A DNA stretch of 64,000 bases from Leishmania martiniquensis (taxonomy: Eukaryota > Euglenozoa > Kinetoplastea > Trypanosomatida > Trypanosomatidae): positions 186,001 to 250,000 of the forward strand of contig NC_090137.1 in the NCBI RefSeq assembly GCF_017916325.1, given 5' to 3'. Both the position numbers and the translations under genes were made by a program. Shown piece by piece: positions 60,901 to 64,000 of the stretch. A model generated the notes under the pieces. It did not search any database. It saw nothing but the letters and a program-made list of their open reading frames with translations, and had not been told where the DNA came from. Positions within the stretch are counted from its first letter, which is position 1. Every line of letters starts with the position of its first letter.

Positions 60901-63900
60901 GCCACCGTCCACCTCCCCGTCGTCGGCCACGCCGAGGCAAGCCGCTCCTGTCCCGCTGATCCGACGCGCCTTGCCGGAGCTCCCTCAGCAGCTCCTCCTC
61001 CAGCAGCAGCAGCTGCGCTGCCTCCTCCGCGTCACGCTCCCTGTACCTCTTTTCCACATGGTCAACGACAACGACCTCACTGTCGCGCCAACACTCTGGC
61101 AGGTGGAGCCGCTCGTGCTGCTGCTCGAACAACAGCCACTGCTCCGGCCTCGCACCCGGTGGCGTGGCGCTGCGTGGTCGCTCCTCCTCATCCCGCACCG
61201 CGGCCGAGCCGGCAGGGTTCGGTAGACGCAGAGGTGCCATGGGCGGGCGGCGCATAGTGGGCACCGGTGGCGCACTCCAGCGGCGCCGCTGGTTTTGCTG
61301 CTGCTGCAGCTCGGTCAGCAACGGTGGCGGTGGTGGCGGGGCGTATCGATTTGCCAGCTGCCGCAGCTGCGCCGCCTCCGTCTCGTCGCCGTCGTTCACC
61401 TCGTCTGTCGGGTCCAAAAGAGAACGCAGCGAGGCCTCCTGGAAAGGGTCGTCGCCATCCGCCCCTTCGACCGACGCCAACGGTGAAAGGGCAAGCCTTC
61501 GGCACGTCGTTAACGGCGATGTCCCGGCGGGAGCGGCGCCTGCGGAAGCGCCGCCGCCTGTGGAGCCGCTCCCGCTAGCGGAGAGGAACAGCGGTGCCAA
61601 AGAAGCTGAGGAAAGGCTCGAGACGACGTTAGCCTCCCCCGCCGACGCTGATGTCACGGCTGTCGGCCCACCTGTGTTGCCGCCGATATTCGGGGCGCCG
61701 CTGCCGGACAAGCTGACGGAGGTCATCTGGGCGCTGCTGCGGTGTACCACCCCACTTGCGCGGCGCGAAACCGTCGGTGTAGGGGAGGGCGAGAATAGCC
61801 ACGGCCCAGACAAGGGCGAAAGCATGTCTCCTGAGCCGCGGTGATGCGGCTGCTGTTGGCTCGTCGACGGCTGAGAGCTGGCGGGGTTCGCCGCTGAGAA
61901 AGCGGGCCGAGAGTGCTCCAGCACGGCCCCTGCGCGGGGGGACCGGCTCGCCGTTGCCTGCATCGTCCCAGCGGCATTGCTGCTGCTGCGACTGTTATGG
62001 CTATTCGGCATTCGGCGAGGTGACATCCACGTGGTGTTCATGCTGCACCCACCAAGCGAGGAGTGCTGTTGCGACGGCTGCGGCGGCTGATGCGGAGAAA
62101 TTGGTCCGACGGCACTTCTCGCCCTCGGGCTGCCTACCCAAATTGACGGCGGGCGCGAGAGCGGCGAGAGCGACACGCTGTCCGCGCTCCCGCTGGTGAA
62201 GGCGCTGATAACGGAAGAGTCGGCGTTGCCGCCAAGGCGAAAGCTTCCACTCCTCGTGTGCCCAGGGGGGGCGTTGGACCACCCCGGCACGCCATCGATT
62301 GCTGCGCTGCCGCAGTAGTTGAAGCTCTGGCTTGCGCCCGAGATGGTGGTGGTGAGGTACGGCATCTGCACACCCTGTAGAACTGGAGAAGGGGAGGCAC
62401 TGACGTCGGTGAAGGAATCGGTGGTGGCGCTGCTCTTCAGTCGACTACCGGCGCTCCGTTCCGCATCCCCAGGTGCGCTCGTCTCCATGGCAGTACTCGC
62501 CGCGCTGCTCGGCGCGGCTGCCTCGCGTCGATCCGTTGTTGCGACAGATACAGACCGCGTAACGGCACCCGTGACGAGCCCATCGCTGGTGAGCTCGGCT
62601 TCCACCCCTGAAGACTGCTGAGCGACCGACATCCCTCGTCCACGGAAGGAGACGGGCGGAGAGCAGGTCGCCAGCGCAGCGCTGGTCGACGCCGGCGACC
62701 TCTCCCTTGTGCTCAGTGGTGAGCTGCTCGCACAGCCGCTGTTGCTCGTGAGGAGCGGCAGCTGCGCAGCACCCGACTGCGCCCGTAACGGCGGTGTCCC
62801 CGGCTTCGAGGAGGGGAACAGGGTGAGTGGGTGAGAGTGCCTGGATGGCGTTGCCGAAGCCGGCGCCGAAGCGGCGCCGTCAAGTCGGACGTAGGTCGGG
62901 AGCAAGAGGTGCGACGACGTCTGCGGGTGCGGTGATTGGTAGCCTTGAGAGGAGGCGCACAGAGCCGCTGCGCCACCGCTGCTGCCGCCCATGCGCTCCA
63001 ACGCCGGTCGCATCACCACCACCGTCGAGGAAACAGCGGAGGAACTGGAGCTTTGGTTCGGCTGGTGACGCCGTGCCTGTTGACGCGCGTCGGCCAGCGT
63101 GAACTCGGGAAGGGAGGAAGAGACGGACAGCACCGGTGAAGCGAGCGACGTGCCGTCCACACAGCTGTCGCAGGTGGCAGCGCGAAAGGCGCCACCGCTG
63201 CTCCTTGCTTCGATCACAGCACCTGGAAGGGTGATCGCCACGTTCGGTTGCGTCGGCAGCCCATCGTTGGCAGGTGCCGCGAGGGCGTAGGGAAGAATGT
63301 GGAGTGACGGCACATACTGAGGCAGCGGGTCGATGCTTCGAAAGAGGTTTGCGGAGGGCAGGAGGGAGGAGAAGGCCTTCACGCCGGCCCCGTGCGATGG
63401 GGACGAGGAGGCGGCACCGGTGTCCGCGTTGACGCGCGAGCCGTCGAGTTGGGCGACGGCAGCGTCGACGCGCTGGAGCAGGATCTCCTGCCTGTGGAGA
63501 CAGTTCTGGAAGCTCAGCAAAAATGCCTCCAAGGCGGCCGAGGTACGAGCGGAGCAAGCATGTGGTACGGGCGGTGCCGGCCCGGTCGCGTTCGCGCGCA
63601 CCGACGGGTTCGGGATAGCCGTCGCAGCTGTACAAGGGATGTGCGCCGGCGTCGATTCGGTGCTCGCCTCAGGCGACTTCGAGAGCCGGCGTCGCTGGTG
63701 CTGCAATGCTGCCGCCTTGCCGAAACTCCGCCGCATCGCCCCTATGGCTGCACTACACGCACTGCGGGAGCGACTGCGCTGACGCGGCGCCTTTGGTCGT
63801 CGCTTGAGTACGCCACGAGGCCTTCCGGGGGGGCCTTTTGGGCCTCTAGGGAACGCCGGTGGAGCGGCAATCGTCGATGCCCTGTCCAAAGACGCGGGTG

Positions 63901-64000
63901 GAGCAGAAGGGGGTGGCCGGCGTGGTGAGTGCAGCGTGTTCGCCGGGAGAGGGTGGACTTGCAGCTCGCCAGCGCTGGGCCTGAGATGTTGCTGGCTGCC
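57992..64000 (-). CDS. giant hypothetical protein, 5' end beyond the window (at least 2002 residues)
   Basis: Function not recognised. The frame is open from the TGA at 57992 to the window edge with no stop and no clear ATG near the edge, so the true start lies beyond position 64000. The visible protein is mostly Ser/Ala/Pro/Thr/Arg-rich and probably disordered. A few segments look ordered: a helix near 63,450-63,560 (ALEAFLLSFQNCLHRQEILL followed by RVDAAVAQLDG), a Glu/Leu-rich helix near 60,970-61,030 (EAAQLLLLEEELLRELRQG), a Trp/Asp/Glu acidic patch (EELNWGDDSEDETETD) and a helix with ALLRRLAQQKNRTRAMEERL near 58,800-58,870. The last two could form short coiled coils. No TM, signal or enzyme motif is seen. 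It shares the low-complexity style of the 3418-residue protein but I see no clear homology between them. Confidence 0.75.
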   Translation of the reverse strand, partial: GSQQHLRPSAGELQVHPLPANTLHSPRRPPPSAPPASLDRASTIAAPPAFPRGPKGPPGRPRGVLKRRPKAPRQRSRSRSACSAAIGAMRRSFGKAAALQHQRRRLSKSPEASTESTPAHIPCTAATAIPNPSVRANATGPAPPVPHACSARTSAALEAFLLSFQNCLHRQEILLQRVDAAVAQLDGSRVNADTGAASSSPSHGAGVKAFSSLLPSANLFRSIDPLPQYVPSLHILPYALAAPANDGLPTQPNVAITLPGAVIEARSSGGAFRAATCDSCVDGTSLASPVLSVSSSLPEFTLADARQQARRHQPNQSSSSSAVSSTVVVMRPALERMGGSSGGAAALCASSQGYQSPHPQTSSHLLLPTYVRLDGAASAPASATPSRHSHPLTLFPSSKPGTPPLRAQSGAAQLPLLTSNSGCASSSPLSTRERSPASTSAALATCSPPVSFRGRGMSVAQQSSGVEAELTSDGLVTGAVTRSVSVATTDRREAAAPSSAASTAMETSAPGDAERSAGSRLKSSATTDSFTDVSASPSPVLQGVQMPYLTTTISGASQSFNYCGSAAIDGVPGWSNAPPGHTRSGSFRLGGNADSSVISAFTSGSADSVSLSPLSRPPSIWVGSPRARSAVGPISPHQPPQPSQQHSSLGGCSMNTTWMSPRRMPNSHNSRSSSNAAGTMQATASRSPRAGAVLEHSRPAFSAANPASSQPSTSQQQPHHRGSGDMLSPLSGPWLFSPSPTPTVSRRASGVVHRSSAQMTSVSLSGSGAPNIGGNTGGPTAVTSASAGEANVVSSLSSASLAPLFLSASGSGSTGGGASAGAAPAGTSPLTTCRRLALSPLASVEGADGDDPFQEASLRSLLDPTDEVNDGDETEAAQLRQLANRYAPPPPPPLLTELQQQQNQRRRWSAPPVPTMRRPPMAPLRLPNPAGSAAVRDEEERPRSATPPGARPEQWLLFEQQHERLHLPECWRDSEVVVVDHVEKRYRERDAEEAAQLLLLEEELLRELRQGASDQRDRSGLPRRGRRRGGGRWHSMVGAGATDETTGEEELNWGDDSEDETETDAAHETRLARYGKAMLLHRRGRAHASLSRGEGRSRSNSPSATVERRQRRSVSEAGGQGFSSAATAAATSSSMGEPSGTCSASPTAADAHADLPMPPKRALGRRHSAPAAMWGADNGAEWRDLQARFDELISIQQRSRGSGRDGADSAALEHHWPSSMISSGASTPVKEGLASGVPRRRRSRSSSQEVTACVSDTAGRDAERGAPLPSASERSDYCDGVPHHVEGSGSSAASLPHSPAASPMSLEWPYPHLSPRSHHRGEWKRKAQAEVAPSPLEEGGTAGQPNCAHVSAARKSPPTFLMSPRHPSVSMSAAHKIATKSSTKVRTDAGTYDTDGDESGRQVAVAVCAPAVSTALRTPRLRFAHPSRTASSMGLVGRPRRGVGLHSAAVKGRRDPRVSRKGRAAGKSKAAATPTAAGALSTPQKAAATTAASGRRGHTATLKSAGRGGSARVSSGAVSGGRRCTHCSRANSVSLDITAAAASIVPAREAEDKVPTTVTGLNSHNSTRADAETVLPGLHPSDHALDGGEVVEPLSRTLLVAAAAAPATVSPSPATQKSSRDSATQRGRLRDHRAHSSRCPDKDHDTHRVLLSSPPRHRCRRHTGAEGDASVSARPLPKASARHAPGLPESEARHLENGAAAGMTAAEGADSRALLRRLAQQKNRTRAMEERLRVSSSHTTSGNVVNGGHSARSLGGGFFVWGDGATAWRGGMESESCTPMRTVTRGGAAAELARQDLSTSSHIYAVPPASGDAAVDTPVARTGTTRHGGGTAADAPHVTVVGPAEAAAVYGVHGAPLGATTTAPASPLAPVSASAQLTSSNPRRRRVDLRTRLSPKLGALSSSMSARSARRNKGWTAAVATTAAAPASPQKFRRAESAYVRTRTGSPPHSSAARHGSHSDRRRHTIGSDVLTLTTPSTSARRPRSTRTPPASQLADWVREGV

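Noticed and set aside
1..64000. tRNA, rRNA, CRISPR arrays, bacterial-type promoters or terminators
   Set aside because: No cloverleaf with A/B boxes, no rRNA-like stretch and no spaced direct-repeat array was seen; a eukaryotic trypanosomatid chromosome is not expected to carry bacterial signals.

Overview
The window looks like part of a trypanosomatid chromosome, most likely Leishmania or a close relative. Every convincing gene lies on the minus strand. None shows an intron. Coding DNA is GC-rich, and genes are separated by 0.6-4 kb of polypurine runs (polypyrimidine on the transcribed strand) and CA/TA/TG microsatellites, as expected for a polycistronic unit processed by trans-splicing. The presence of a KREPA-type RNA-editing protein fixes the group as kinetoplastid. 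Transcription runs from high to low coordinates.

Layout in coordinate order (the reverse of transcription): RPN6 proteasome lid subunit (929-2530); TRM7-type FtsJ tRNA 2'-O-methyltransferase (3710-4999); UBC9 SUMO E2 (6214-6867); KREPA1-like editosome zinc-finger/OB-fold protein (7892-11041); large multi-pass membrane protein with a PSI-like Cys module (12749-15901); single-TM conserved hypothetical (17692-19059); rhomboid protease (19685-20800); AAAP-family amino acid transporter (22538-24388); two mitochondrial porin (VDAC) paralogues (28482-29315 and 33438-34280); a 3418-aa low-complexity protein (35475-45731); a small SLX9-like nucleolar protein (47550-48140); an 1127-aa hypothetical (49018-52401); a multiply frameshifted pseudogene (about 53277-55016); a 93-aa small protein (56244-56525); and a giant hypothetical protein whose 5' end runs off the window (57992->64000).

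The genes are not a functional operon. They mix housekeeping roles: proteasome, SUMO conjugation, tRNA modification, mitochondrial RNA editing, mitochondrial outer-membrane transport and nutrient uptake. From memory, not checked, RPN6, UBC9, KREPA1 and VDAC also lie close together on Trypanosoma brucei chromosome 2, which would make this a conserved syntenic block.

I did not find a convincing new multi-gene system. The items most worth a second look are: the decayed gene at 53-55 kb; a 32-bp perfect inverted repeat at 26.66-26.80 kb; a long insertion splitting the second zinc finger of the KREPA1-like protein; a Ser/Ala insertion in UBC9; the PSI-like ectodomain on a multi-TM protein; and two unusually complex non-coding stretches (about 21.5-22.2 and 25.6-26.5 kb) that may be degenerate retroposons or pseudogenes.
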